From the NCBI RefSeq assembly GCF_001613225.1, contig NZ_BDBY01000106.1, positions 1-53,969 of the forward strand: a DNA stretch of 53,969 nucleotides, in the 5' to 3' direction. The translations under genes and the position numbers were made by a program. Below the pieces are notes generated by a model. It saw only the letters and a program-made list of their open reading frames with translations, was not told where the DNA came from and ran no database searches. Origin of the DNA: Nocardia pseudovaccinii NBRC 100343 (GTDB lineage Bacteria > Actinomycetota > Actinomycetes > Mycobacteriales > Mycobacteriaceae). Below, piece by piece: positions 25,008 to 33,947 of the stretch. Positions within the stretch are counted from its first letter, which is position 1. Every line of letters starts with the position of its first letter.

Positions 25008-26563
25008 CCGAGACCCTCACCCCGGGAACGGTTTTCGCCGGGTATCTGATCGAGCGGGTGCTTGGCATCGGCGGAATGGGGACGGTGTACGTCGCGCGGC
25101 ATCCGCGTCTCCCGCGCCGCGATGCGCTCAAAGTGCTCGCACAGACCCATAGCGGTGATGAGGAGTTCCGTGCTCGATTCATTCGGGAGGCCGAACTCGC
25201 CGCCCGGCTCGAGCATCCCAATATCGTCGCAGTGCACGACCGAGGGGTGCACGACGGTCAGCTGTGGATTGCGATGCAGTTCGTCGACGGCATCGACGCG
25301 GCCGGGCTCATCCGCCACGACGCCGCCGACCTGCCGCCGGAGCGGGTGTCGCATATTGTCGGATCGGCCGCGCGCGGTCTGGATGCCGCGCATCGCGCGG
25401 GACTGCTGCACCGTGACGTCAAACCGGCCAATATTCTGCTCGAGTCGCGTCCCGGCGAACCGGATCGGGTCTTCGTTTCCGATTTCGGAATAGCCAGGGC
25501 CGCAGGACAATCGACCGCACTGACCGCCGTCGGGTCGGTGCTGGCGACCCTGGCCTACGCCGCGCCGGAACAGCTCATGGGTGGCGTGGTCGATCGGCGG
25601 GCCGATGTGTACGCGCTCGGCTGCACGCTCTACGAATTGCTCACCCGCACCAAGCCGTTTCCGCGCGATACTGCCGTCGCGGTGATGCAGGCGCACATCC
25701 AGGACCCGCCGCCGCGTGCCACCACGGCGAATCCATTGTTGCCGCAGGCCATCGACCGGGTGATCGCGCGATCATTGGCGAAGAACCCGGATGATCGTTA
25801 TCCGTCGTGTGGTGCGCTGGCCGATGCGGCGGCCGTCGCCCTGGACGGCCGGGTGGATGCGCTCACGATCGACCTGGGCAATACCGTGCCGAGGCGTCCG
25901 GCGCGGCGGCGCGTCGGGCTCGCGATCGGTATCGCCGCATCGGTCGTTGTCGTCGGTGTCGCGAGTGCGGTCGTGCTGACAAGGAATTCCGCCGAACCCT
26001 CGGTGACGCCGAGCACGATCGCGTCGACGACGAGCACTGCGGCGACCAGCCCGCCCGCCGTCACTGGTACGACCACGAGCGGTCGGCTGTCCTGGGGCAG
26101 CCACACCTTTATCGCGCAGGCCTTTCCCGAACTGCTTCCGGCCACTCCGGTCGAGAGCGGCTACCAGGGCCTCAGGTGCGTCGCGCGGGACTTGAACAAT
26201 CGTCCCGTCGACGTGAACCAGCCCGCGCCCGCGGTCGCCGATCTGGATTGCAATGGAAACCGGGATCCGGTGGAGTCGGTTCTCGTTGGCTGCAATTCGA
26301 ATCGCAGCCCGACCAACTACTTCGCGCACCCTGATTTCGTCCCGATCGGCGATGAGCGATGGGAGCGCCGATCCGGGCGTGGCCGGATTCTCTGGTTCGA
26401 CACCACTACCGCGGACAATGACCCGCTCGGACCGAATCGGCCGCAGGGCCTGCTCCGGATTCTGTTCGATGATCCGCAGCGGAACTTCTGTTCGCTGTTC
26501 GTATCCGGCGGAAACTCCGGACGAGATCTGTACGACCGCTGGTGGCGTAGCGCGCCGTTCTGA
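25004..26563 (+). CDS. Receptor Ser/Thr kinase 2
   Basis: 519 residues. Kinase domain with LGIGGMGTVYVA, ALKVL lysine, HRDVKPAN (H136, D138, K140, N143), SDFGIARA and AAPEQ, all intact. Transmembrane helix about residues 304-326 (GLAIGIAASVVVVGVASAVV), a Thr/Ser-rich linker, then the shared ectodomain. It contains four Cys (LRCVA, LDCNG, GCNSN, NFCSL) and ends RWWRSAPF. Start ATG overlaps the lipoprotein stop. Pairs with kinase 4 by the AVAVMQAHIQDPPPRA segment. Separated by 24 bases from kinase 3, the only real gap inside the array. Confidence 0.93.
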   Translation: MTETLTPGTVFAGYLIERVLGIGGMGTVYVARHPRLPRRDALKVLAQTHSGDEEFRARFIREAELAARLEHPNIVAVHDRGVHDGQLWIAMQFVDGIDAAGLIRHDAADLPPERVSHIVGSAARGLDAAHRAGLLHRDVKPANILLESRPGEPDRVFVSDFGIARAAGQSTALTAVGSVLATLAYAAPEQLMGGVVDRRADVYALGCTLYELLTRTKPFPRDTAVAVMQAHIQDPPPRATTANPLLPQAIDRVIARSLAKNPDDRYPSCGALADAAAVALDGRVDALTIDLGNTVPRRPARRRVGLAIGIAASVVVVGVASAVVLTRNSAEPSVTPSTIASTTSTAATSPPAVTGTTTSGRLSWGSHTFIAQAFPELLPATPVESGYQGLRCVARDLNNRPVDVNQPAPAVADLDCNGNRDPVESVLVGCNSNRSPTNYFAHPDFVPIGDERWERRSGRGRILWFDTTTADNDPLGPNRPQGLLRILFDDPQRNFCSLFVSGGNSGRDLYDRWWRSAPF

Positions 26564-26587
26564 ACCGAGTAAGCGAGGAAAGACGTC

Positions 26588-28084
26588 GTGGACATTGCCG
26601 AGGGCACTACATTCGCCGGGTACCGCATCGAGCGACGCCTCGGTGCCGACGACTTGGGCGCCACCTATCTGGCGCGGCATCCGCGGCTGCCGCGCCGCGA
26701 CGCGCTGAAGATTCTGTCCGATGACTATGCGGACAAGCCAGACTTTCGTGCGCGTTTCCTGCGCGAGGCCGAAATCGCCGCCCTGCTCCAGCATCCCAAT
26801 GTCGTCGCGGTCCGAGATTGTGGTGAACAGGACGGTCGGCTGTGGATCGCGATGCAGTACGTGGACGGTGTCGATGTCGGTGAGTTGATCCGGCGCGGCC
26901 GGACCGAGCTGAACGTAGAGCGCGCGGTCCGCATCGTCGCCGAGGCCGCACGCGGACTCGACGAGATCCATCGCTCGGGTCTGCTGCATCGGGATGTGCG
27001 GCCGGGCCGCATCCTCGTAGCCCAACAGTCCGATGGGCCGGAACAGGTGCTGATCGCCGATTTCGGCATCGCCCGCGACGTGGGCGATGTGACGACGGTG
27101 GCCGGCGGTGGCGGTATGCCAGGGACCGTGGCCTATGCCGCGCCGGAGCAGATCAACGGTGCCGCCGTGGACGATCGCGCCGACGTCTATTCGCTCGGCT
27201 GCACGCTGTATCACATGCTGACCGGTTCGGTCCCGTTCCAGCGGGACAGTCCGGGGATGGTGATGCACGCGCATCTGAACGAGCCACCGCGGCGGCCCTC
27301 GCGCGGAAATCCCAGCGTGCCACTGGCGTTCGATGCGGTGATCGCCAAGGCCATGGCAAAGCTGCCGGAAGATCGATACCCGAGCTGCGGAGCACTCGCG
27401 ACCGCGGCGACGGCGGCGCTGCTGCCCGCATCGGAGACCATGGTCGCACCGGCTCCGGCGTCGCGCGGGCCGGATCGTCGGCGGCTGCTACTCGGTGTGG
27501 TGGTCGTCGCCATTGCCGTTGTCGCGGTGGTGGTTTCGGCGGCGCACCGGATCAGTCGAAACGAACCGGCGACGTCCGTCGCGTCCGGCCCGAGCACCAG
27601 CGTCGACCGTGCGGCTGCGGCGTCGGCCGCGGCTTGGAGTCCACATGCCATTGTCTTCGAGGCATTTTCCGAACTACTACCGGCCACACCGCTCGGCATC
27701 GGCTATCGAGAACTGCATGATTGCAAGTTCCTCGATCAGCAGGGCAACCCCATTTCGTTCGATACGCGGGCGCCGATCGATCGGCTGAACTGTACCGGCG
27801 ATCAGGATCCGATGGAGCAGATCATCCTCACCTGCAACACGGATCGTTCGGCGATGAAGCCAGTGGGACCGCAAGAGCGGCCGGAGGGTGCGGAGCGCTG
27901 GACCCGGTCCTCCGGTGCGGGCGAATTGCATTGGGGCAATTACACGAACCGTGTGGGAGGAGTCCTCGGCGAGTTGGAAGTGTCGTTCGAGAGTCCGAAT
28001 CGGAATTTCTGTCGGTTACGGGTGATCGGCGCGCAGTCCGGTGCGGATCTGCGCACGCGGTGGTGGCTCGATGCGCCGATCTGA
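26588..28084 (+). CDS. Receptor kinase 3, probable pseudokinase
   Basis: 498 residues with the same layout as kinase 1, but key residues have changed. The glycine loop reads GADDLGAT instead of GxGGMGxV (D21 replaces the second Gly, T26 the Val). The catalytic loop reads HRDVRPGRI instead of HRDVKPANI, so the Lys is R138 and the metal-binding Asn is R141. The ATP-anchoring K41, the HRD Asp (D136), DFG and APE remain. Loss of the Asn and the loop glycine predicts weak or no catalysis. Transmembrane helix about 300-320; four-Cys ectodomain ending RWWLDAPI. GTG start at 26588 follows GAGGAAAG. Confidence 0.9.
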   Translation: MDIAEGTTFAGYRIERRLGADDLGATYLARHPRLPRRDALKILSDDYADKPDFRARFLREAEIAALLQHPNVVAVRDCGEQDGRLWIAMQYVDGVDVGELIRRGRTELNVERAVRIVAEAARGLDEIHRSGLLHRDVRPGRILVAQQSDGPEQVLIADFGIARDVGDVTTVAGGGGMPGTVAYAAPEQINGAAVDDRADVYSLGCTLYHMLTGSVPFQRDSPGMVMHAHLNEPPRRPSRGNPSVPLAFDAVIAKAMAKLPEDRYPSCGALATAATAALLPASETMVAPAPASRGPDRRRLLLGVVVVAIAVVAVVVSAAHRISRNEPATSVASGPSTSVDRAAAASAAAWSPHAIVFEAFSELLPATPLGIGYRELHDCKFLDQQGNPISFDTRAPIDRLNCTGDQDPMEQIILTCNTDRSAMKPVGPQERPEGAERWTRSSGAGELHWGNYTNRVGGVLGELEVSFESPNRNFCRLRVIGAQSGADLRTRWWLDAPI

Positions 28085-29345
28085 GACGAAGCGTAGCCCC
28101 CGCATGAACCACGCAGGCCAGGCGCGAGCGCTGCCCGCCACGGCGGTCGCGGTCCTGGTGACGATCCTGACGGCGGGCTGTGCGCTGTCCGGGCATCCGG
28201 TGCCGTCGAATCCGAATCCGAAATCGCTCGATATCGGCGTGAACAGTACCGACCCCCTCATCCCGCCCAACGGCAACGAAGGCTACGGGCGAACACTGGA
28301 ATCAGCCCGGATGGCGGAGGCCGTCATCGATCCGGTCGAGGCCGATGCGTCCCTGAAATTCTCCTTCGAGACCGGTGGCGCGTTGCCGCTACCGACGCCC
28401 GCGAAGGCGACGCGGGTGCTCGCGAAAACGGTGCGCCCGGTGCTCGAACGGTACGGGATGCTGGCCGGTTTCATGGTGGGCGGCGCGGACAAGGAACAGG
28501 TAGGCGCGCCCGTTACCGGTCGGTCCCGGTTACTGACCGTTGTACTACTGCGATTTCCGGATGCCAACGCGGCTCAGCATGCCGCCCGGGAGATGGATGC
28601 TGCCGATACTGCGGTGAGTCCCGAAAATATGCCCGTCGTCATCGCGAACCAGCCGTCGGCATTCGCGCATTGGCGCCCGAACGTGCCGACGCTGGCCGCG
28701 ACGATGGCGCACGAATCTTTCGTGATCAGTGTGCTGGTCGGGCATACGAGTCCGGATCTGGCTGTACTCACCGGAGTGGCACGCCAGGCTTTCGAAGCAC
28801 AATCGACGCGGTTGGGCGGCTTTTCGGCCACGCCACCGGACAAGCTCGCCGCGCTGCCTCTCGACAGTGACGGCATGCTCGCGAAGCTGATCGCCGAGGT
28901 ACCTGGGCGCTGGCCCTTTCCGACGGTTGCGATCACCGACTACGAGCAGAATGCGGGCTGGCGCACCGCTGCCATGGTGAGCGGGATCGTCTTCGGTCCA
29001 CGTGGCTCCTACCTCAACGGCTCGCGCAAACACCAGAGTTCGGTCGAGCTGGACGCCATCAACGGCTGGAATGAGCTCGAACGCTATCCGGATGCGATCG
29101 CCGCCCGCCGGGCTTTCCCGGAGCCCGAGCTCGAACATGATTCCGCAATCCGTCCCGCGCCGACACCGGACGCGGTGCCGGACGTCCGGTGCTTCGAGCA
29201 GCTCGACGTGCCCCCGCAGATCCCGCTGCGAATCATCTGCCGACTCGTGCACGGTCGCTACATCGCGCTGATTCGCGGCCGCGATCTGAAGAGCACTCAT
29301 CAGCAGGTCGCGGCGCAACTCGCTCTGCTATTGAACAGCGAGTAG
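28071..29345 (+). CDS. DUF7373-like family lipoprotein 2
   Basis: 424 residues and a clear paralogue of lipoprotein 1: the same LPLPTPAKA, RLLTVVLLRFPDANAA, HWRPNVPT, SFVISVLVGHTSPDL and GRYIALIRGR blocks in the same order. Lipobox LTAGC follows the hydrophobic core. The ATG at 28071 is chosen because it overlaps the kinase 3 stop by 14 bases, exactly as in the first module. A later ATG at 28104 is possible. The stop lies three bases before kinase 4. Confidence 0.85.
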   Translation: MRRSETKRSPRMNHAGQARALPATAVAVLVTILTAGCALSGHPVPSNPNPKSLDIGVNSTDPLIPPNGNEGYGRTLESARMAEAVIDPVEADASLKFSFETGGALPLPTPAKATRVLAKTVRPVLERYGMLAGFMVGGADKEQVGAPVTGRSRLLTVVLLRFPDANAAQHAAREMDAADTAVSPENMPVVIANQPSAFAHWRPNVPTLAATMAHESFVISVLVGHTSPDLAVLTGVARQAFEAQSTRLGGFSATPPDKLAALPLDSDGMLAKLIAEVPGRWPFPTVAITDYEQNAGWRTAAMVSGIVFGPRGSYLNGSRKHQSSVELDAINGWNELERYPDAIAARRAFPEPELEHDSAIRPAPTPDAVPDVRCFEQLDVPPQIPLRIICRLVHGRYIALIRGRDLKSTHQQVAAQLALLLNSE

Positions 29346-29348
29346 GAC

Positions 29349-30890
29349 ATGGCTGGAAAGTTCGTTCCGGGTACGTTTTTCGCCGGATACGTGATCGAGC
29401 GGACACTCGGCAGCGGCGGAATGGGTGCGGTGTACGTGGCCAGGCATCCGCGACTGCCGCGCCGTGACGCGCTGAAGGTGTTGTCCGAAGACCACAGTGC
29501 GGACGCGGAATTTCGCGCTCGGTTCATTCGCGAAGCCGAGCTGGCCTCCCGGCTGGACCATCCGAATATCGTCGCGGTGCACGATCGAGGTGTCGAGAAA
29601 GGTCGGCTGTGGATCGCGATGCAGTTCGTCGAGGGCTTCGACGCCGCGGCACTCATCCGCCGCGGGCCCGCGGAGCTGACACCCGAACGGGTGCTGCACA
29701 TTATCGATGCGGCCGCTCGGGGTCTCGACGAGGCCCACCGGGTCGGGATGCTGCACCGCGATGTCAAACCGGCGAACATCTTGTTGCAGCCCCGGCCGGG
29801 TCAGCCGGATCGCGTCTATGTCACCGATTTCGGAATAGCGAGGGCCGTAATCGAAACGACGGCGCTGACCGAGGCAGGCACGGTCTTGGCGACGCTGGCC
29901 TATGCCGCGCCGGAGCAGTTGATGGCAGGCCCGGTCGATCATCGCGCCGATATCTACGCGCTGGGCTGCACCCTGTTCGAACTGCTGACCGGGCAAAAGC
30001 CTTTTCCCCGCAGCACCCCGGTCGCGGTGATGCAGGCGCATATCCAGGATCCGCCGCCACGTGCGAGCGCCGCGAATCCGATGCTGCCGCAGGCGATCGA
30101 TGACGTGATCGCGCGGGCGCTGGCGAAGAACCCGGAGCATCGCTATCCCTCCTGTGGTGCACTCGCGCAGACGGCGGCGGCCGCCTTCGATCGCCGGGCT
30201 GATGTGGCGACGCTCGATCTGCGGCCACCGGCGAGGCAGCGGTCGCGTCGGCGCATCGCGCTTGCCGTCGGTATCGCGGCATCGGTCATCGTGCTCGGTG
30301 TCGCGAGTGCGCTTGCGCTGAACGGGAATTCGAGAGGCGTGACCTCGACCGATGCTTCGGCGGCGTCCAGTGCGGTGGTCGCGTCGAGCAGTGCCGCGAT
30401 GACACCCACAACGACGGTTGCCGCTGGCGCCGCATCATGGGGCGGCTATAGCTACATGGTTCGAGTGCTGCCCGAGCTGCTTCCGAAGACCCCGGCGGAC
30501 AGCGGCTATCAGGGCATGCGATGTGTCGCGGTCGACTCGGACAGGCGACCGATCGATGTGAACCAGGCGGTGGCTGCGACGACCTACCTATCGTGCAACG
30601 GCGATCGCAATCCGCTGGAACTGCTCGTCATGGGATGCAATGCCAATCGAGTCGCGATGACTGTCGAGCCCTTTACCGATGCGCCCGTCGCCGGGGACGA
30701 GCAGTGGGAACGCCGGTCCGGCCGCGGCCGCGTGATCTGGCAAGACGTCTCTGGCCCGGCCGGGCGACCAGCCGGAACGGTACAGGTCGAATTCGCCGAC
30801 AGCGGGCGTAGCTTCTGTCAGTTGCGGGTATTCGGTGGCGAGTCCGGCCGGGACCTCCTCGAACGCTGGTGGCGAAACGCACCGATCTAG
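29349..30890 (+). CDS. Receptor Ser/Thr kinase 4
   Basis: 513 residues. LGSGGMGAVYVA glycine loop, ALKVL lysine, HRDVKPAN (H136, D138, K140, N143), TDFGIARA, AAPEQ: catalytically complete. Transmembrane helix near residues 300-322 (IALAVGIAASVIVLGVASAL), a Ser/Thr linker, and the four-Cys ectodomain (MRCVA, LSCNG, GCNAN, SFCQL) ending RWWRNAPI. Last kinase of the array. A small unknown gene follows 53 bases downstream with a strong ribosome site. Confidence 0.93.
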   Translation: MAGKFVPGTFFAGYVIERTLGSGGMGAVYVARHPRLPRRDALKVLSEDHSADAEFRARFIREAELASRLDHPNIVAVHDRGVEKGRLWIAMQFVEGFDAAALIRRGPAELTPERVLHIIDAAARGLDEAHRVGMLHRDVKPANILLQPRPGQPDRVYVTDFGIARAVIETTALTEAGTVLATLAYAAPEQLMAGPVDHRADIYALGCTLFELLTGQKPFPRSTPVAVMQAHIQDPPPRASAANPMLPQAIDDVIARALAKNPEHRYPSCGALAQTAAAAFDRRADVATLDLRPPARQRSRRRIALAVGIAASVIVLGVASALALNGNSRGVTSTDASAASSAVVASSSAAMTPTTTVAAGAASWGGYSYMVRVLPELLPKTPADSGYQGMRCVAVDSDRRPIDVNQAVAATTYLSCNGDRNPLELLVMGCNANRVAMTVEPFTDAPVAGDEQWERRSGRGRVIWQDVSGPAGRPAGTVQVEFADSGRSFCQLRVFGGESGRDLLERWWRNAPI

Positions 30891-30943
30891 CACCGAGAGG
30901 TCTTGTACCGTCGGAGTACTGAACCACGGGGGAGGTCACTGCG

Positions 30944-31531
30944 GTGCGAGGTGCCAACGATATCGGCAAGCTCCTGGAGTTGTTGCGGACGCTGTATGTG
31001 CCGCATGAGCGTCCCCGGGTGCTGCGAACCCTGGTGCGTAGACGGCGTAAGCTGCCGCGTCCGCTGATATGCCTGGTCGGGCCCGCGGCCAATGGTGACC
31101 TGCTCACGGAGATCTATCGCTGGCTCGGCGAGTCCGGTGGTCGTCGCGCAGTGCCGCGCGCCCGGGTCGAATTGCACAGTCTGGCACCGGATGCCATCCG
31201 GCCCGACCCGCGCGCGATCGGCCAGGAGGTGGACGCGCACTGCCTGCCGATTCTGCAGCGGTTGGTGGCCGGGTTCTCCACCGACGACACCGCAATGGGC
31301 CCGATTTCGTTCCCGCGCTATCGAACCGCGGACTGGCTCACCAGGCAGCGCGTCATCAGTGATGACACCGAGGCAGCGGTGGAGCTGCGGACTCGGTTGC
31401 CGAAGTTGCCGCGACTCGGTTCGCGCGACTCCGATCGCGACTCCGATATGGGTGGCGAGGTGGGGGACTGCGCCCGATCGCTGAACTCACCACCAGGGTT
31501 CGGGGCGCTGGCGATCCCAGTGAAGTTCTGA
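30944..31531 (+). CDS. Hypothetical protein, possibly truncated NTPase-like N-terminus
   Basis: 195 residues. GTG start at 30944 with a strong GGGGAGG seven bases upstream. The first about 100 residues (LRRLVRR-like basic helix, then RPLICLVGPAANGDLL, then ARVELHSL) look like the start of a P-loop effector. The loop GPAANGD lacks the Lys-Ser/Thr of Walker A, so it would not bind nucleotide normally. Near the end a perfect 12-bp tandem repeat (31424-31447) encodes RDSDRDSD, after which the sequence loses domain character and runs 45 bases antisense into the amidase gene. It may be a decayed or frameshifted gene. Sits in the kinase operon. Confidence 0.55.
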   Translation: MRGANDIGKLLELLRTLYVPHERPRVLRTLVRRRRKLPRPLICLVGPAANGDLLTEIYRWLGESGGRRAVPRARVELHSLAPDAIRPDPRAIGQEVDAHCLPILQRLVAGFSTDDTAMGPISFPRYRTADWLTRQRVISDDTEAAVELRTRLPKLPRLGSRDSDRDSDMGGEVGDCARSLNSPPGFGALAIPVKF

Positions 31532-32917
31532 TTCCAGTTGTGCCGCAACGGAAACCAGGAGCGGCTCGGTGTTCGCGGTGCCCATGAGTTGTGCGCCCAC
31601 CGGCAGGCCGGTGCCGGTGAAACCGGCCGGGACATTCACCGCGGGCCAGCCGAGTACATTCCAGGGCCAGGTGTACGGGCAGGCGGCCGTGATGAGGTCG
31701 TTGGTGGCGTTGACTCCGATGCCGTCGATTTCTTCGGCGCGTGGCGGGGGAGTCGCGGTGGTGGGTGCGAGCACCAGATCGTAGTCGCGGAAGAAGCCGC
31801 CGATTCGCTTGTGCAGCAGCGTTTCCGCCTGACGCGCCGCGAACAGTGCCGGTCCGCTGAGCGCGCGGCCGAACCGGACGTTCGCGGTGGTGCGCGGATC
31901 CACTTGCACGCCAGGCATTTTGTCGTAGACGTTGCGGACGCCCCCCAGCGAGCGCGGCAGGAAGGACGCACCGATCATGATGCCGTAGTGCAGATCCGCC
32001 ACGGTTACCGAATGACCGAGGCGACGCAGTGTGGTGGCGATGCGCTGCACCGCGACTTCGACCTCCGGGTGCAGCGCGGTTCTGGTGGCGGTGAACGGGA
32101 TTCGCAGCGAGAGGGCGATGCGCAGTCGTCCCGGATCGCGGCCGACCGCATCGGAGACGGTGAGCGGTTCTGGGGTGTGCAGATCGCCGGGATGCGGTCC
32201 GGCCGCGGTGTCGAGCAGCAGTGCGGCATCGGCGACGGTGCGGGCCAACGGTCCGTTCACGGTGAGGCCGTGGAATGCCTCGGCGGCGGGCCAGGTGGAG
32301 ATGCGGCCGCGCTGTGGTTTGATCCCGACGAGATTGGTCCATGCGGTCGGGATGCGGACCGAGCCCGCGCCGTCGGAACCCAGTGCGGCGGGTACCAATC
32401 CGGCCGCGACGGCGGCCGCGGAACCGCCGGATGAGCCACCCGGTGTGTATTCGGCACCCCATGGGTTGCGAGTGTGGCCGAAGGCGGCGCCGCTGGTGAA
32501 CGGCAATTGGCCGAGTTCGCAGGTATTGGTCTTGCCGACGATCACCGCACCGGCCGCGCGCAGCCGTCGAACCGATTCCGCGTCTTCGGTTTTCGGCGGG
32601 AGGTCGCCGCCGCAGCCGAACGCCGTTGGCTCACCTGCGATATCGGTATCGTCCTTGATCGCGATCGGCACGCCGAGCAGTGGGAGTCGTTCGCCGGCGG
32701 CCAAGCGTTCGTCGGCCGCGGCCGCCTCGGCGAGTGCCTTTTCGCGCCGGACGATGCGGAAGGCGTTCAGTCCCGGCTGACTCGCCTCGACCCGGTCCAG
32801 TGCGGCGCCGACCGCGGCCACGGAGCTGATCCTGCCCTGCGCGAGGGCGGCCGCGTGGTCGGCGAGACCGAGTTCACCGGTCTCGAATGGGCGCAGGGGG
32901 GCGTCGGACACCGTCAT
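31487..32917 (-). CDS. Amidase-signature enzyme (AmiA2-like)
   Basis: 476 residues. Ser-cisSer-Lys amidase triad visible: Lys in PIAIKDDTDI, cis-Ser in GGSSGGSAAAV, nucleophile Ser in LGSDGAGSVRIP. Hydrolyses an amide, substrate unknown. ATG at 32917 has GGAG five bases upstream; the open frame extends further but through the regulatory region. M. tuberculosis amiA2 (Rv2363) lies between era and recO on the opposite strand, and this gene has the same relative place and orientation, so it belongs to the backbone. Confidence 0.92.
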   Translation of the reverse strand: MTVSDAPLRPFETGELGLADHAAALAQGRISSVAAVGAALDRVEASQPGLNAFRIVRREKALAEAAAADERLAAGERLPLLGVPIAIKDDTDIAGEPTAFGCGGDLPPKTEDAESVRRLRAAGAVIVGKTNTCELGQLPFTSGAAFGHTRNPWGAEYTPGGSSGGSAAAVAAGLVPAALGSDGAGSVRIPTAWTNLVGIKPQRGRISTWPAAEAFHGLTVNGPLARTVADAALLLDTAAGPHPGDLHTPEPLTVSDAVGRDPGRLRIALSLRIPFTATRTALHPEVEVAVQRIATTLRRLGHSVTVADLHYGIMIGASFLPRSLGGVRNVYDKMPGVQVDPRTTANVRFGRALSGPALFAARQAETLLHKRIGGFFRDYDLVLAPTTATPPPRAEEIDGIGVNATNDLITAACPYTWPWNVLGWPAVNVPAGFTGTGLPVGAQLMGTANTEPLLVSVAAQLESELHWDRQRPEPWW

Positions 32918-33023
32918 GTGAGCTCCGTCTCCTTCGATCTTTCGTTGCACGGTAGCGCGGGAGTTGGTCAACCGTCCACATCGGCTCCTGAATCTCCACC
33001 CCAGGTAGGAGGCGGAGCTATAG

Positions 33024-33044
33024 ACATACATACCGTATGTATGT
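33024..33044. promoter_or_regulatory. 21-bp perfect palindrome, probable TetR operator
   Basis: Arms ACATACATAC and GTATGTATGT around a central C, in the divergent region between the amidase and the hydrolase-TetR pair. It overlaps plausible promoters on both strands (plus strand: TAGACA, 17 bases, TAATGG). The TetR gene encoded two genes downstream is the likely binding protein, giving autoregulation. Confidence 0.65.
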
Positions 33045-33080
33045 AATGGTGGATACGAACTGCGAACACATGGAGGAACC

Positions 33081-33947
33081 ATGGGAATCAGTACGTCACT
33101 CGGCCGCACGCATGAGGTGGATCTCCCCGGCGGCCGCATTCGGTATCACGACACGGGGGAGGGCGCGCCGGTCGTTTTCGTGCACGGCCTGCTCGTCAAC
33201 TCCGATCTCTGGCGCAATGTCGTCCCAACCATCGCGGCGGCGGGCTATCGCTGTCTCAGTCCGGACCTGCCGCTCGGCTCGCACGAAATCCCGGTCCCCG
33301 CAGCGGATCTCACGCCCACCGGGGTCGCCGACCTGATCGCCGACTTTCTGGAGCGGCTCGACCTCACCGACGTCACCGTGGTCGCCAATGACACCGGCGG
33401 CGCGATCACCCAGTTGTTGCTGACCCGTCGTCCGGAGCGGATCGGCCGTGTCGTACTGGCCTCGTGCGACGCCTACGAGGCGTTCTTCCCGCCTGCCTTC
33501 GCGGCGCTGCCCGTGCTGGCGCGGGTACCCGGCTCGCTGCGGCCGCTGACCGAGTTGATGCGGATCCGTGCGCTGCATCGGCTGCCGATCGCCTTCGGCT
33601 GGGTGACCAAGCGCCCGGTCCCGCCGGAGATCGCCGATTCCTACCTGCTGCCGAGCCGGAATTCGGCGGCGATCCGCAAGGATCTGCGCCGGTTTCTGAA
33701 GACCGTGCATCGCCGCTACACGCTCGAGGCCGCGACCCGATTCCCGTCGGTGCGGGTTCCGGTGCTGGTCGCATGGGCTCGCGAGGACAAGATCTTCCCG
33801 GTGAAACTCGCCGAACGCCTGGCCGCCGACCTGCCGAACGCGACCCTGAAGTTCATCGACGATTCCTACACCTTCCTGTCCGAAGATCAGCCCGAGTTGC
33901 TCTCCGAAACGATTCTGGAGTTCACTCGGGCGCATGCAACGCCGTAG
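33081..33947 (+). CDS. Alpha/beta hydrolase with Asp nucleophile
   Basis: 288 residues, cytosolic. HGLLVNSDLW oxyanion loop; the nucleophile elbow is NDTGG (D104), as in haloalkane dehalogenases and epoxide hydrolases; acid Asp in WAREDKIFP. Where the catalytic His is expected (usually xGHFxxEDxP) the sequence reads DDSYTFLSEDQPE, with no His. Related actinobacterial proteins share this SYT pattern as far as I recall, so it may be a distinct subgroup rather than a mutation. Its stop overlaps the TetR start by 14 bases. Confidence 0.85.
   Translation: MGISTSLGRTHEVDLPGGRIRYHDTGEGAPVVFVHGLLVNSDLWRNVVPTIAAAGYRCLSPDLPLGSHEIPVPAADLTPTGVADLIADFLERLDLTDVTVVANDTGGAITQLLLTRRPERIGRVVLASCDAYEAFFPPAFAALPVLARVPGSLRPLTELMRIRALHRLPIAFGWVTKRPVPPEIADSYLLPSRNSAAIRKDLRRFLKTVHRRYTLEAATRFPSVRVPVLVAWAREDKIFPVKLAERLAADLPNATLKFIDDSYTFLSEDQPELLSETILEFTRAHATP

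Larger units (their letters stand above)
22295..30890 (+). repeat. Tandem duplication of a kinase-lipoprotein-kinase module
   Basis: Unit A (22295-26563) and unit B (26588-30890) have the same three genes in the same order, orientation and near-identical overlaps (14 bases at the first junction in both). Gene-by-gene resemblance is kinase 1/3, lipoprotein 1/2 and kinase 2/4. Divergence is substantial at the protein level, so the duplication is old. All four kinases also share the ectodomain, implying an earlier kinase duplication inside the unit. Confidence 0.8.

Noticed and set aside
22295..30890. PASTA-type PknB cell-wall kinases
   Set aside because: The ectodomains lack PASTA repeats and have a distinct four-Cys domain, and no penicillin-binding protein or FtsW/RodA gene is adjacent.
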